Under the pieces are notes generated by a model that saw only the letters and a list, made by a program, of their open reading frames with translations, had not been told where the DNA came from and made no database searches. Made by a program: the position numbers and the translations under genes. This document shows, in pieces, positions 11,341-24,420 of a stretch of DNA of 64,000 nt; within the stretch, counting starts at the first letter, position 1, and each line of letters begins with the position of its first letter. This DNA is from Pontederia crassipes (taxonomy: Eukaryota > Streptophyta > Magnoliopsida > Commelinales > Pontederiaceae), in contig CM060193.1 of the NCBI GenBank assembly GCA_030549335.1, positions 57,379,146 to 57,443,145 on the forward strand, in the 5' to 3' direction.

Positions 11341-11501
11341 TAACTTTTTGGATAAATTTCACTTAATACCCTCCAACTTTAATCCTTTCTCAACGTTTAT
11401 CCTTCAACTTCACTTTATAATTAGATGTCCTCTAATTATGAACCGAGACGGTGGAGAGGGAGCATTGAACTAGGGGTGGGGGGCAAAAGAGGAAGGCCGT
11501 C

Positions 11502-11857
11502 CACTACAAGAAAATTACCATTTTTTGACGAGCAATTTCCGACGGATAGAAATTCGTCGCAATTTGCGACGAATTTTGTGACGGATTTTCTGACGGAAAT
11601 GAAAATAATAAATTATATAATTTGTTATATTATCATTTTATTTTTTGACAATTAGGAATGTCGATATTTCCGACGGATATCCATCCATCGCAATTTTCGA
11701 TGGATTTTTGGATGGTTACAACCATCGGAAATTAAAATAATAAATTATGTAATTTATTATATTATTATTTTATTTTTCGACGATTAGGAACGTCAATATT
11801 TCTGACGGATATCCATCTGTCGCAAAATCCGTCGCAATTTCATTTTCCCGCTTTCCA

Positions 11858-11904
<47 letters not shown>

Positions 11905-12492
11905 TCCTCTCCTCTCCTCTCTCTCCCTCTCCCTCTCCCTCTCCCGGCTGGCGTGCCTCTGACCGGACGTCAAGCGTCGACCGTTGGCGGGCCCGGCGAC
12001 CCTCTCCCGTCGGCGTCTCTCTCTCTCCACCCGGACCACCAGGCGGCCGGATCGGTCGCCTGCCGGCCGGATCCCATCGCTGGCGGCTGGATCCGGCCCC
12101 CCAGTGGCTGGATTCGGCCGCGAACATTCGGATCTAGCCGCTGGATCTGGCTGCGGGCGGCCGACTGGCGGCCAGATCCGACCTCGGCCGGCTGGCGGTT
12201 GGATCCGGCCGCTCGACCGCTGGCCGCTGGCGTTGGCCGCCGGCTGGCTAATTTTTTTTATATTATAAAAATTTTTTGCGGCGGTTTTGACTGTCGAAAG
12301 TTTCGATTTTTCGACGATTTCGTCGACCGCCGCAAATATCGGCGGTAGTGACCGTCGAAAATTGGTTTACGACGACCATTTTTCGGACGAATCGAATTCG
12401 TCGAAAAAACCGTCGGAAATGACATTTTCGACGGTTTTCGAGAAAATTATAGACGGTCGAAACCATCTGTAATTGCCATATTTCTTGTCATG
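11502..12492. mobile_element. Non-autonomous CACTA element, 991 bp, 3-bp target duplication GTC
   Basis: The left end is CACTACAAGAAAATTACCAT. The right end, read in reverse, is CATGACAAGAAATATGGCAA, a diverged copy of the same terminal inverted repeat. Flanks are GTC at 11499-11501 and GTC at 12493-12495, the 3-bp duplication expected of CACTA elements. Both ends carry many subterminal TTTCGACGG/CCGTCG words, the binding-site-like arrays of this superfamily. The middle, 11930-12240, is a GC-rich run of GCTGGATCCGGCC-type words. No transposase is present. Confidence 0.88.
11860..11901. repeat. (TA)n microsatellite inside CACTA element
   Basis: About 20 TA units followed by a CT-rich tract within the CACTA element. 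Peptide strings of Tyr-Ile seen across it are artefacts. Confidence 0.9.
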
Positions 12493-12857
12493 GTCGAGCT
12501 TGCGCAGAAGATCGACACGAGCTCTACAAGCACCTCATCATATGAAAATATATTAAAAGTGAAGAAGATATATTTAACTTTATCTAAATTGATTCTTGTT
12601 ATCATAAATATATTTTTAATTAATATTTAAATAATATTATTAATCATATGAGATCGTATATTATCGAATAATATTATCGTATATTATTGATTGAAGCATA
12701 TATTTCTTTATGGAAATTTTGTATAAGAAGGAGTCTAACCTTTAAATTTAAATTTCCTCATTGAAAAAAAAATTGATCAAATTCAAGTGTCAGCATGATC
12801 TCAGCCCTCAGCACTTTGTTAAGATTTTCACAATTTGTCAAATAAAGTATTTTGCTC

Positions 12858-13124
<267 letters not shown>

Positions 13125-13714
13125 GATCTAATATAAAAAAAATTAGAAATAAAGTAGTGTAATCATATTTTGCTATTTCCTTTTCATCATTGAGCTGATA
13201 ATCGTATCCTCTAGTCAATGGTATTAAACGGATTGTCGACCTTTTAATTTTCAATGGATCAAATCTTTTGTTATAACGGTTTAAAATCTTTAAATGATAT
13301 TATTTTATGAATGAAATGTGTTGTCACCTTAAAAAATAAGTATATGTAAACAAAAAGAGTGTTGTCCCTTGACAAATTCGAAATTTTGAATTGTCACAGT
13401 GGAAAAACCTTTACGCTACCATATCAAATTGGATTAGCTAAGAGTTCATTTTTTTTTCTAATTTGAATTATTAATAAAAGGCCGTATTTCTTTTTCTTTA
13501 GGATATCGGGAATTTTCATCCCTCTATTTTGAGTTATATATTTTTTGTTAAAACTTTGATAAGGTATTTTATGATGCACATTTAATGTTAATAGGATTTA
13601 AGTTACTTACAAAGTACTGCTTAGTTAGGAGACTCTTTATAAAGCAAACATTAGTAGCTACAAATATGGGAGGTTCCAAGTGAGTATAAAAAAAGTGTCA
13701 TCCATTTTACAAAT

Positions 13715-14408
13715 GAATTTAATGGTCATGGTACGCCTTAGCGCCCACCATCAGATCTAATTTGATGGTGGGTGCTGCTCACTTTTTATTCATCACTTTG
13801 GAGGCAGAGCGGCGGCCGGCGTCGGCTGCGCATCGACGAAAGGGATATAAGCGGAAACTAGAAGAGTCCTCGTGGATGAGGACGCTGACCGTGAAGGAGA
13901 CAGATGACAGGGAGAAAGAGAAGGAGGAGGTTGAGGGCGGGGCCGTCGGGGGAGGACAAGAGATTCGTGTTCGCCTATCGGAGGAGGACAGACCATAATA
14001 CGCCTGAGCAGCACCCGCCATTGACGATCTTTCTCTCTCTCTTGTGCGCGATCTCTCATCGTTGTCGTTTCCCTCGCCGTCGGTTGAAGAGAAAGGGGGA
14101 GAGTAGATCGCGACCCTCGTCTCATCGGATCCCTCGTAATTGGCCGCCCTCCCCTCGTCGGAGTGGACGTCGTCATCGCCGGATCGGTGAGAAAGGGGGA
14201 GAGATTGGATTGCCTCGCAGCTGCCATCACCAAGCCGCTCACGCCTCACTGCCGTCGTTGCCTCGCCGCTCGTGCCTCGCCTCGTCCTCCCCGCTCGTGC
14301 CTCATTGTCGCCTCCCCGCTCGCGTCTCACAACCGCCATCGCCTAACATCCTATTAGATCGGATGGTGGGCGTACCAGGGTCATAAGGCGTATGACCTCG
14401 TTAAATTC
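13715..14408. mobile_element. MULE with GC-rich cargo (Pack-MULE-like), 9-bp target duplication
   Basis: Flanked by TTTACAAAT at 13706-13714 and 14409-14417. The terminal inverted repeats are about 55 bp with one offset. The left end starts GAATTTAATGGTCATGG and the right end, in reverse, GAATTTAACGAGGTCATACG. Both then share ACGCCTTA and CGCCCACCATC-GATCTAAT. A 9-bp duplication and ends starting with G are typical of Mutator-like elements. The interior, 13795-14340, is strikingly GC-rich and open in several frames, resembling captured gene or 5'-leader sequence, but no domain is recognised. It has no transposase. Confidence 0.85.
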
Positions 14409-14417
14409 TTTACAAAT

Positions 14418-15645
14418 GTAACGAGTGATTTTTTACCATTAATTCCCGTACCCGTTTAGATAAACGACACTTCAAATGTAAATTTTTAATCACTTCTTAT
14501 GTGGACCGTTGATGAGCCAAAATAGGAAATAATGCTATCAATTCAAACAGGCCATTCCTACTAACTGATCAGGCAAAGCCCATCAAGACCCAGCCCAACA
14601 TTATATTATCTATTACCAATTTACCGCTAAACTGGCTTTTAGCGGTTTTTCATATTACTTAGTACTTTACATTATTTAATATAAAGATTAGTTTTTATTA
14701 AATTATTAGTCATGTGTATTACCTTATTTACTATGTGCAAGTAATCTTTTTAAAAATTTAAATATCACTAGTTACTTATAGTAAGATATTACTAAGTAAT
14801 GCATATTTTTTCCTAAAATATTCTTTATCACTAATGTCAAGTTCAAGTTTATTTAATCCGATTATAAAAAATCATAATTATAAATTAAATAAATATATTT
14901 ATAAATATCTTATAACTTTTAAAATGAAATAATGGTAATAAATCTATGCAATATTCAAAATAATAAATAATAATATGCAATTCATGTGAATAACAATAAT
15001 AAAGCAATCATTTAAATTAGTTGATATTATTAATTATGATAATAATAAAGGCAATAATATTTTTTTATGTTATATATGTTTTTATATTATTTCATATTTT
15101 ATTTGTCTAAAATTGAAAGGACATAAATGAAAAGAAAATAAAATCTCTTGAACGTCAATTTAGATAGACATCCTCTACTATTTGGCTTTATGTGACAAAG
15201 TTAGTAGTTCGATTAGTGGATAGTGGTTCGATAAGTGGATAACGATTTAAGTAGAGAAAAGTAATTAGTTATCATCGAACAAAAATAGACATAACAACAT
15301 AATTTAGATTTATTCTTATAAGGAATAATTATTAATTAAAATTATTTTATTTTGAATATAATTTATTTAAAAAATATTATTTTAATATAAAAATTGATTA
15401 TTAAAATTAAAGATGTGATATGTAAAAATAAAAATAATATATGATGTTGAAAATTTAAATAAAAATTTATATTAAAAAATGAGGGTATAATAACAATAAA
15501 ATACAAAACCGCTTTATTATATAACCTAGTAGGAGTAGCTTATAGCGTTTTATCCTAAAATTTTTAAACGTTACTTCAAACACTTACACTAGCATTTTGA
15601 CTCAAACAAAACTCTACCCACTGCTAAATCAATTTAAAGCATAAC
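14418..15645. other. AT-rich spacer
   Basis: Very AT-rich. TTTAGCGGTTT near 14640 and AAACCGCT near 15510 could be the ends of a worn small transposon, but no target duplication was found. No gene is supported. Confidence 0.4.
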
Positions 15646-15649
15646 GAGT

Positions 15650-16283
15650 TTCATTATTTGAGCTTTTATTGACTCATATGTGAACTATAAGGAATTTTTA
15701 ATAGATATGACATACGCTCTAAAGATAGTTAAGCAATTGTGAACTCTAACAAATCTCTTTCTAGCTCTTATAAAGAAGCATGCTTATTCTCGTAGGTCGA
15801 ACGACTCATTTATCATTTTTGAATGAACGAAAGCAAATAAGTGTCCAATACGAGCAAGTGGGAGATTGAAGGGAAGTGCCCTTATTGGGCACTAGTGGGC
15901 CACACCACGCACGTGGCCCACTTGGGGTGACAGCTAGAGAGGGTTGCTGCCCCCTCGTGCAAGAAGCACACGCGTCAAGTGTGCACGCTAAAAGCGCGCC
16001 TAACACACACGTACATCGTGGGAGATACGAGTGCGATCCGCACGCTTACGTGAGTAGCGACCAAAATGGTCATTCATGGTCATTTTGGCCTTCTCTCTCC
16101 TCCACCAATCTTTTCCTATAAAAGGTGTCCAATATCGAGGTCAATGGTGTGCTTTCGTGTAGGTTCATTCAGATATATTTGTGTAGTGCGTCCATCTAGT
16201 GTTTGTATAAAAGTTTCGACGATCCGCTTCCACTTTAAGAGATATTCTACAACATTTGATTTATATATGTTATAATTCTAACA
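15650..16283 (+). repeat. Left LTR of the copia element
   Basis: Homologous to 24375-24420, 26133-26220 and 31719-32166, which together form the right copy. It contains a TATA-like CCTATAAAAGG near 16115 and ends AACA directly before the primer site. The 5' boundary is approximate, placed where similarity to the right copy begins. Confidence 0.75.
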
Positions 16284-17349
16284 TTCGTATCAAAGCATTT
16301 TTAATTTTTCTCACTTGTGATTGCGCCAAAAAAAATAATATTTGTTATTATTTTTTAAATCAATGTATCTTGATTGTATGATCACAATCGAGAGACAAAG
16401 TGGTCTTTATTATCATAAATATATTAGGAATGAACATAGACCATAATATATTTTTGTAATTTATTTTAATATTTTTGTAATTTTTTTTTTTATTTTATTT
16501 CTACATGTGTTGTAGCAAAAAAAAAAGGAAAAGAAGAAAAAGATGAAAACTATTTTTGCAAAGCACAAGGCCCGTCGGGAGGGACGCATCCATATGAACT
16601 GACTGGCCATCGGGAGTGGCCCAATACAGTTTTTTTTTCTTTTTGAGAATTTTCGATTTTTGTTAGAATGTTAAAATAATTAAAAAATTGAAAAATATCT
16701 ATGTTAAAATTTTATAAAATTAGGAAAAAGATGTATTTTTCTTAAGAATATTTTCTGTAAATTTTAAAATATCACATGCAATTTAACACTAATAAAAGAA
16801 AATCAAGTATTGATTTAATGCAATAATTAAACAATTTAGATTTGCGTGATATTGTCAAATATTTCCAATAAATGTATTCTCATACATGAAATAAATATTA
16901 TCATTTATGTATGTCATAATGATATTTATTATTGTGATTTAATATGGAATGATTTGAATAATTTGAAATTTGAATATAAATTCAAAATTGATATGTCCAA
17001 ATTTATTGCAAATAATTGTTTTCCTAAAATTTTGATTGTGTGTTAAAATTTTGAATTTTGATTAAAATTGACATATTCAAGTTTGGTAATTATGATAACT
17101 TGCCAAGAATTTTAAATTAAGTTGAAATTAAAATTTTGAATTAATTATTTTTGTAAGAATTAATTAACATATATGACAATATTATTTTTGGTTATGTGCT
17201 AAAATTCATGCAAGCCTATAACAAAGAATAATTAGTCGGTCTAATTATACAAATTATAGGTAATGAAATAACACATGAAACATTGGTAGTTCTTTTACAG
17301 GACTAAGACATCTTGAGATTCAAATATTGTCACAATAATCAATGACTCT

Positions 17350-20300
17350 CTGTTGAGTGGTGCATCTTACGAAATGCATGTACAGAAAGGTTCTGAAGAA
17401 CTGGCCTGGTGTATTGTTATTGCAATCTCCAAAAATATGGTTGACGTGTGAATGTGGTAGCATGATTTTTTCTGAACGGATGCCGAGACAAAGGATAGTG
17501 CGTGGTTATTTGATTGACGCCTTTCGGGGAAGAGCCCCGTTGCACCCGTCTTGATTGTTCTGATCATATTAGAAATAATCATGTGTCACTCAAAATGAAT
17601 TATCGTGATTTTGAATTAAAGTTTATTCAAAATTTATAGAGTAGACAATTTTGAATTATGCGTTAATTTAAAATTCAAAACTTAGATTAATTTTATTACA
17701 TTGTTAACATAATGAATGATAATATTATTAACTACGTGGTGAATGAACCTACACTGAAACAATGCCAATGCTAAAGGAATATGGAGGCATATAAGGTCTC
17801 TTCCAAAACAAATTGTATTACGCACACAATGTTGCTGAGCACGATGAACAATTCTCTCTTACGTGAATTCGAAGTTTATAAGACAATATTCGAAATGTGG
17901 ACGATGCTCCACAATAAGTATAGGTCATCACGACCACCAAGCATCTCATGCTCATGGTCAAATGTGACTCTTATCGAAAATGACTAAATCATACGATGAT
18001 GGATCATGTCTAGGAGATGTCTAACATGATTCATGAACTCAAGAATGTGGAACAAGTGCTTGATGACAAGCAACTGGTGTAGGCTCTGATCCGTTCTCTT
18101 TCTAGAAGTTGAGAACACATGTGTTATAACTTGACGCACAATAAAAATGTCAAAACTTTTGACCAAACTACTCATCATATTGAGATGGAGGGTGAGACTC
18201 TTCAAGTCATGTCAATCTTCTGAAGCATTAGTTGTTGAAAATGATGAAAAAATTTAGCTCCCAATTCAAGCGAAAGAGGTTGCATAAGTTGCAATCGAAT
18301 AAAAAGAGCGGAGATGCTGGATTGAGGAAAGTCCAAGGCCACCAACGCAAATGTGGAAAACATGACAATAAGGTACACATAAATAAAATGAAATGTAGCA
18401 AACGTGGTCACTTCGCTCGTGATTGCACTAAGCCTAAGAAGGTGTGTCTTAAACATGATTCATGCTTATGTCTCTAGTTGTGCTTTCATGGCTAAAACTC
18501 ATTCTTCATGCTTTGTAGATTCGAGAACCACATACCATGTAGCAAGAGATTACGGTGTCTTCATGAATTTTTATTGAATAAGTTCGAGGAGTAAATGAAT
18601 TTACCTTGTCAACAACAAAAATATTGAAATTAAAAGCATTGGAACGTGCAAGTTAGAACTTTATAACAACCAAATTTTTATCTTCACGACATTTTATATG
18701 CTCTAGTTTTTCGATAAAACTTACTTTTTGTGTTAGCATTATACAAAGTTGGTTATGTAATTAATTTCCAAAGGAAACAAATGGCAATATGTCTTGACAA
18801 TGTTCTTCTATGCAATGATTTTTCTTAATAATGATTTCTATATTTTAAATATAGCATTGGTTGCTAATAGTTTTTCTTTGATATCATCTGTTGACATGAA
18901 TGAAAATGTCAATATTATCTGTTGACGTGAATGAAAATGTCAATATTTGATTGAGACACATTGGCCAGAAGGCCTCTTGGAGTTTCTCACAAAAGTTGAT
19001 CTTCCAAACTGTAAGGAATTTCTCGTTGATAAAAAAAATAAGAACACCATTTGGAAAGGAAAAACACGTTGACTGCCCATTAAAATTAATTCATTTGGAT
19101 ATATGTGGTCCAATGAATGTTCACACAATACGCGATTTTTCTTACTTCCTCACATTACAATGTTGTATAATTGATTTTTATAAGTCCAAAGCTTTGGATC
19201 GTTTTGTTTGATTCATGAACATATAAAAAAATTAAGTTGATCGCAAGATTAAAGTTTTATGAATCGATCATGAACGTGAATATCTCTCTGGCTTATTAAA
19301 AAAGTTATATGATAAAAATGGTATAGTTAGGTAACTAACGGTATCAAGGACTCCGCAATGAAATGGTGTTGCAAAAAGAAGGAAACGTATCGTATTTGAT
19401 ATGGTTCGATCCCTAATGGCACAAGCTAATCTTCCAATATCTTATTGGAGAAATGAGATATTGACTATTGCTTACATCTTAAATCATGTACCTTTGAAAT
19501 CAACTGCGACCACTCCCTACGAACGTTGGACAGGTCGAAAGCCTAACCTTAGTTATTTGCGCCCTTGGAGTTACACAATCTATATTTTAAACAATTCTCA
19601 TAAGTATATCAAACATCGCAAAAATGTATCTTCATAAAATATTGTGAAACCTCTAAATGCTATGTATTCATAAGTAAAAGGTTGACTGCAAACCCATTGG
19701 CACTCATATGATGGAAGGCAGGGTTTTAAGTCTAGATATGTGCCCTAAAACTCTAGGGGGCCATTTGGTTATGGAATAAATACGAGAATACGTCGATATT
19801 CCGAGAATATAGCCAAACAACTCACAGAATAAGATTATATCGGTCAAAGTTTGAAAAACGTGAAACCACCTTGAAAAAAAGAAAACCGCCGTTTTATATC
19901 TCGTCAGAAGAATAAACTTATTCTTCTAAAATGATAGAATATGGTTATTCTCAATTTTTTTAGTTTTTTCAAACGTATATTATTTTTTAAAAATTCAATC
20001 ATATATTATTATATAAATATTATTATTATTATAATATTAAACGTAAGTTCTGTGTAATAAAATATTTTAAATATAAAATATTATATTTTTAAAATTTATT
20101 CTCTTCTAACCAAATAAGACATAGAATAAGAATATATTTACTTTTACGAGAATACGTTATTACACTACTTTATTCTCTTCAATTTTATTCTATAACCAAA
20201 CACCCCCTAGAGGAACAAAAAAAATGTCCAATATTTTCTATGCAAGTATGGTCGACAACCTGATATACAATATGATGTGTACTCGGCTAGACATATATGT

Positions 20301-20800
20301 TTTGTCGTGGGTTTAGTTAGTCAATATCAATCTAACTTAGGATGCCAACATTTGAAGATGGTGAAGAGAATCATGAGATTCTTCAACGACATTACAGATC
20401 CTGCACTATGTTATCACGAATGAAGTTTACGTCCCACTGGATTCACCAATGTCAATTGGTTTGGTGACATTGATGAACAAAAATCCACCTTCGGATACAC
20501 CTTCTTATTCCTCAATTGTGTTGTTACTTTGAGTAGCAAGAAACAAGATTGTGTGGTACTGTCAACTTAGAGACAAAATTCATAGCTTGTTCAGTACTTG
20601 TACAAAAGGCTCTATGGTTTAAACGATTTTTTCAAAACTTGAAAATTCTTAGAATGCAATGAAGAAATTATCCTCCGGTGTGATAATCAAACAACCATTA
20701 CTTATGTGAAGGATAAAAAATATCACTGCAAAGAAAAGCATATGGACACGAAGTACAAATTTGCACAAGATCAATAAGTCAAAGTGGAAATCTTGTACAT
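17350..20800 (+). pseudogene. Copia gag-pol remains (knuckle, integrase, RNase H)
   Basis: Recognisable blocks: a gag zinc knuckle CSKRGHFARDC near 18395; an integrase core with HLDICGPMNVHT near 19090; the integrase C-terminal half with YWRNEILTIAYILNHVP and TPYERWTGRKPNL at 19440-19560; and RNase H-like sequence from 20220. The element is badly degraded, with many breaks and missing segments, and a MITE lies between the integrase and RNase H parts. Confidence 0.75.
19756..20207. mobile_element. MITE (hAT/Harbinger-like) inside copia pol
   Basis: About 450 bp with terminal inverted repeats. The left reads GGGGGCCATTTGGTTATGGA and the right, in reverse, GGGGGTGTTTGGTTATAGAA, both followed by ATAAA. 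The interior is AT-rich with no ORF. CTAG borders both ends, but the site is palindromic, so the target duplication and the superfamily cannot be settled. Confidence 0.75.
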
Positions 20801-20899
20801 ATCAACACACAAAATTGTTGTTAATTCGCTCACCAAACCATTGCCTAGAGAGACATTATTGAGACATGTAAATGCTTCAGGGCTGTGTAGATTATAAAT

Positions 20900-21509
20900 A
20901 TAATAATGTACTCAAATTTTTTAGTGAATAAAAAATGATCTTTTGATAAATTTATTATTATAAAGGTTTTTTATCCATGTGAAAAATATGTCGGTCAGAC
21001 TTGAGTTTGTTCCCTCATACGAACAAACACTTTCGGCGCTTTTGAAGATAACGAGCGAGAAAAAATGTGTGAATCATAATATGATTCTAAAAAATATATT
21101 TTAGTAACTTAGTGTCGCATGATTAAGAGAGATAAACTAGATGTGAAATTCAAATTTGACGCTATATAAGAGCGAGCAATTTGAAAACTCAAGTCAGACG
21201 TTAAAAAGTAGTGACTAGACGTAAATCTACATGGTGTATAATTTTAATAGATCTAGACATACACTCATTCACTCATTTAGTGAGATTAATCATCCGAGTA
21301 CTTATGTTTAATACCAAGTATACTAAGACAACTTAAAGGCATGATAAATTGATTAGTTCAATTATCATTGAGTCTTTGACAAATTATTTATCTATACATG
21401 TCCAGAGACTTTTGACTATGTCTTAAAAAAAGGAATTAGTACTTTTTACTTTAGCGGGATACACAAAGATGAAAAATAAAGTAGCATGTCGAGCCATGTA
21501 TAGAAAAGT
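20900..21509 (+). other. Copia 3' region before the solo LTR
   Basis: Non-coding stretch between the RNase H part and the gypsy solo LTR insertion; it resumes at 24196-24370 up to the right LTR. Nothing else is recognised. Confidence 0.5.
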
Positions 21510-24195
21510 TATAACGCCCCGAGACCCACGTGACTTTCACGTGCTCAGATTCGTCCCAGAGGCGCTACTCAATCTTTTATAAAACATTTTTGCAAAATAG
21601 AAACAATAAATGCGAAAGATTTTTCCAATAATAATAGCTAATAATTCATAATATTCAAAATAATTAAAATATCAATAACTTCACAATTCTAGTAAATGCG
21701 GAAATAATAAAAATCTAGACCTACAATATGTGCAACATCTGTCTATCACTGAGCATAGCCACATGCAGCATCATCCTCTATCAAAGCACTCTCACCTGCA
21801 CGGATCTAGGTACAAAAAAATATCCATGAGTATAAAAATACTCAGTATGTAGGATTTACTAAACAATCAATATGCTCAATAAAAAATAAGATATGATTAA
21901 TGATGAGTTAATTGAGCAATCAATACAATAATCATTTAACAATATAATAATTTATCAATATGAACAATTATATCAGGCTATGGTCAAAAGATCAATCAAT
22001 AGCGATAACAAATAATAATTGTCTAATCAATTGGATCGATGATTCAATATAACAATATGACAATAAAGTCATAGATCAATAGGAAGGATCAATAAAAGGT
22101 CAGATAACCGATGAATATTGATTTAGCAATTAAATGTCTAATCACTATGGCACTATTCAATTTAACAAATTTTAATTAAATATCAATGGTCATTGGTCAA
22201 TAACAATTCCATTCGATTCAATGGGCGGATGCAATGCCAGTCAACGCTAGTATCCAAATGACCATGATCAATTCAATTCAATTCGATTTCAAAATCAACT
22301 CAATTCGATTCGATTTTAATTCAATTCAATTTAATTTATAATGTTCGGAGTTATCCAATTCAATGAGGAGCGGTCAGTCAATTAGGAAAAACTCCATGTC
22401 TCTTTCATGTAGGCCAGTGGGGGGATTAGTGCCACGGCAAGTCACCCAACAATATAGCGCTAACAATTATTCGTGAATGGTAGGGGACCATGATCAAATA
22501 CAAGACAACCATAACTTCTCTAAAGGATGATGGCGCCTCAAACCTTTAAATACACTATCTGCCCCATTCAATTCAATTCAATAATAATATGGCTCGGGAG
22601 TTTGGAGACAATCAGAGAACATGAAGATCCAGCAACTTTCAACTTTTATCTTGTTTACCTAGGATGTCTATCTTTCAGCAATTTAATTTAGGTGAAACAA
22701 GACTCTATCAGAAAGACTATTGGATCGATATCATAATCAATGATAAGATCGGATATGATAATAAAATATGATTAGATATGATTTGATAAGATAATACTAT
22801 TATCAGGTGTGATAATAATATAATCAAATATAATGATAATTTAATCAGGATCAATCAATAAGAATACAATCAATATATCCTATTTAAATAATAATAATAC
22901 ATAATCAGAATATATTAACGAAGATCGATTCAATAATATAATCAATATATCACTATATGAATAGGAAGATTAATATAAAAATCTAATAATTAAAAATTAT
23001 AAATAAATAACCCTCGGTCTTTTTTTTTCCTTCTATTCAATATCTTGTCTAGTTAAAAAAAATTCGATTAACGAATTCTTCCTTCTTGAATAAATCAAAA
23101 TCTAAAATTTCTTTCTCATATTTTTATTATATTTTTTCTTGCTACTTTGTTTCTGTGATAGCAGAGAAATCCAATTCCTCTTCCTATTGCACTTTCCTCT
23201 CTCCTATTTCCTCTCTTTCCTATTGCCCCTTTTTTTTTCTCCTTCTCCCTTGCGGCCTTACCCTCTTCCTTGCTTCTTTGATTCCTTTTTATTTTATTTT
23301 ATTTTGCTTCTCTCTCTCTCACCGTCTCTTTGGCGGTGAAACTCCTTTTTCAATTTATTTTTCTCCCTCAACTCCTCTCTGCGTCATGTTCACAGAACCT
23401 TTCTTAATTTTTTTTCTCTTTCTCTAATAGCCTACGGCTGCAATCCCTCTGCTCTCTCCAATCTTTCCCTTCCTATAACTTTTTTTCCTTTTGTTTTCTT
23501 AATTCTTTGTTTCTACAGGACGCATATTGTTCAACCCAAGTGATGCGCGACGTGATTACTCTTTTTTTTCTCAATTCTCTCTCCGGAGCACTTGCGCCAC
23601 GCCCTGAACATGTCCGAAGGTATTATTATTTATTTTCCCTCTATTGTTGAGCAAATGGAAGGTATAAACGCCCAAAATAATATGCGGCGCCGATCAAGTC
23701 CAACGCAAATCAATCTTTCACTAAAATACATAATAATTATTATGTATTACGATAAACCTACAGATTCCCCCTACGTATCCCGTTTCATATCTAGTCATTT
23801 AACGTCGAATCACGCCTTGCCGTCACCTCGACGTCATGCCACTGCCGCCGAACATCAAGAACCAAAGAGAACAAAATTCCTTTGACGGTTGACCCTCAAG
23901 ATTTATTTATAGGGCTCTTAGATCCTTATTTTTCAATCCTATTTATAACGTCCAATCCCAATTAAATTTTATCTTTTAATTAATCTCTTTTAACAATTTT
24001 AATTTATTTTAATAATTAAATAATTCCGAATTTAATTAAATAATTCCATAATATATCTTATCCATAATTAAACTCCTTTCCTATTTTCCTTTATTTTCGG
24101 AATTATTAATTATAATAATATTAATGGTCATATTTTTTTCAAAATAAAATGATAAAAAATTCATTTATTAAATCCTAAAAAATCAGGTCGCTACA
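21510..24195 (-). mobile_element. Ty3/gypsy solo LTR, 2686 bp, 5-bp target duplication AAAGT
   Basis: AAAGT at 21505-21509 and 24196-24200. On the plus strand the repeat begins TATAACGCCCCGAGACC and ends GGTCGCTACA, which is the layout of the LTR at 58015-61381. Read on the minus strand there is a TATA-like CCCTATAAATAAATC near 23910. No internal region remains, consistent with LTR-LTR recombination. The interior holds AATTCAATTCGA-type low-complexity arrays at 22200-22340 and a near-perfect palindrome around 23725-23750. Confidence 0.85.
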
Positions 24196-24420
24196 AAAGT
24201 AATTAGTTCACTACTAAAAGACATGAATTTAAGAAATAAAACTGTTATATCGCATTAAATTTTCACATATAATTAACCAATTATTTTTGTTATGTTAAAA
24301 AATATAGTGTAATTATCATGGGCAAGACATATACTGTCTTTACTATGCTATAAGACAGATATAAGGAATAAGTTACATTATTTGAGCATTTGTTGACTTA
24401 TATGTGAGATATCATGAATC

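Noticed and set aside
13779-14339. 186-codon minus-strand frame as a host gene
   Set aside because: It lies wholly inside a MULE, has several overlapping open frames typical of GC-rich DNA, and shows no domain.
14630-15545. Small transposon bounded by TTTAGCGGTTT and AAACCGCT
   Set aside because: The inverted words are short and no target duplication was found.
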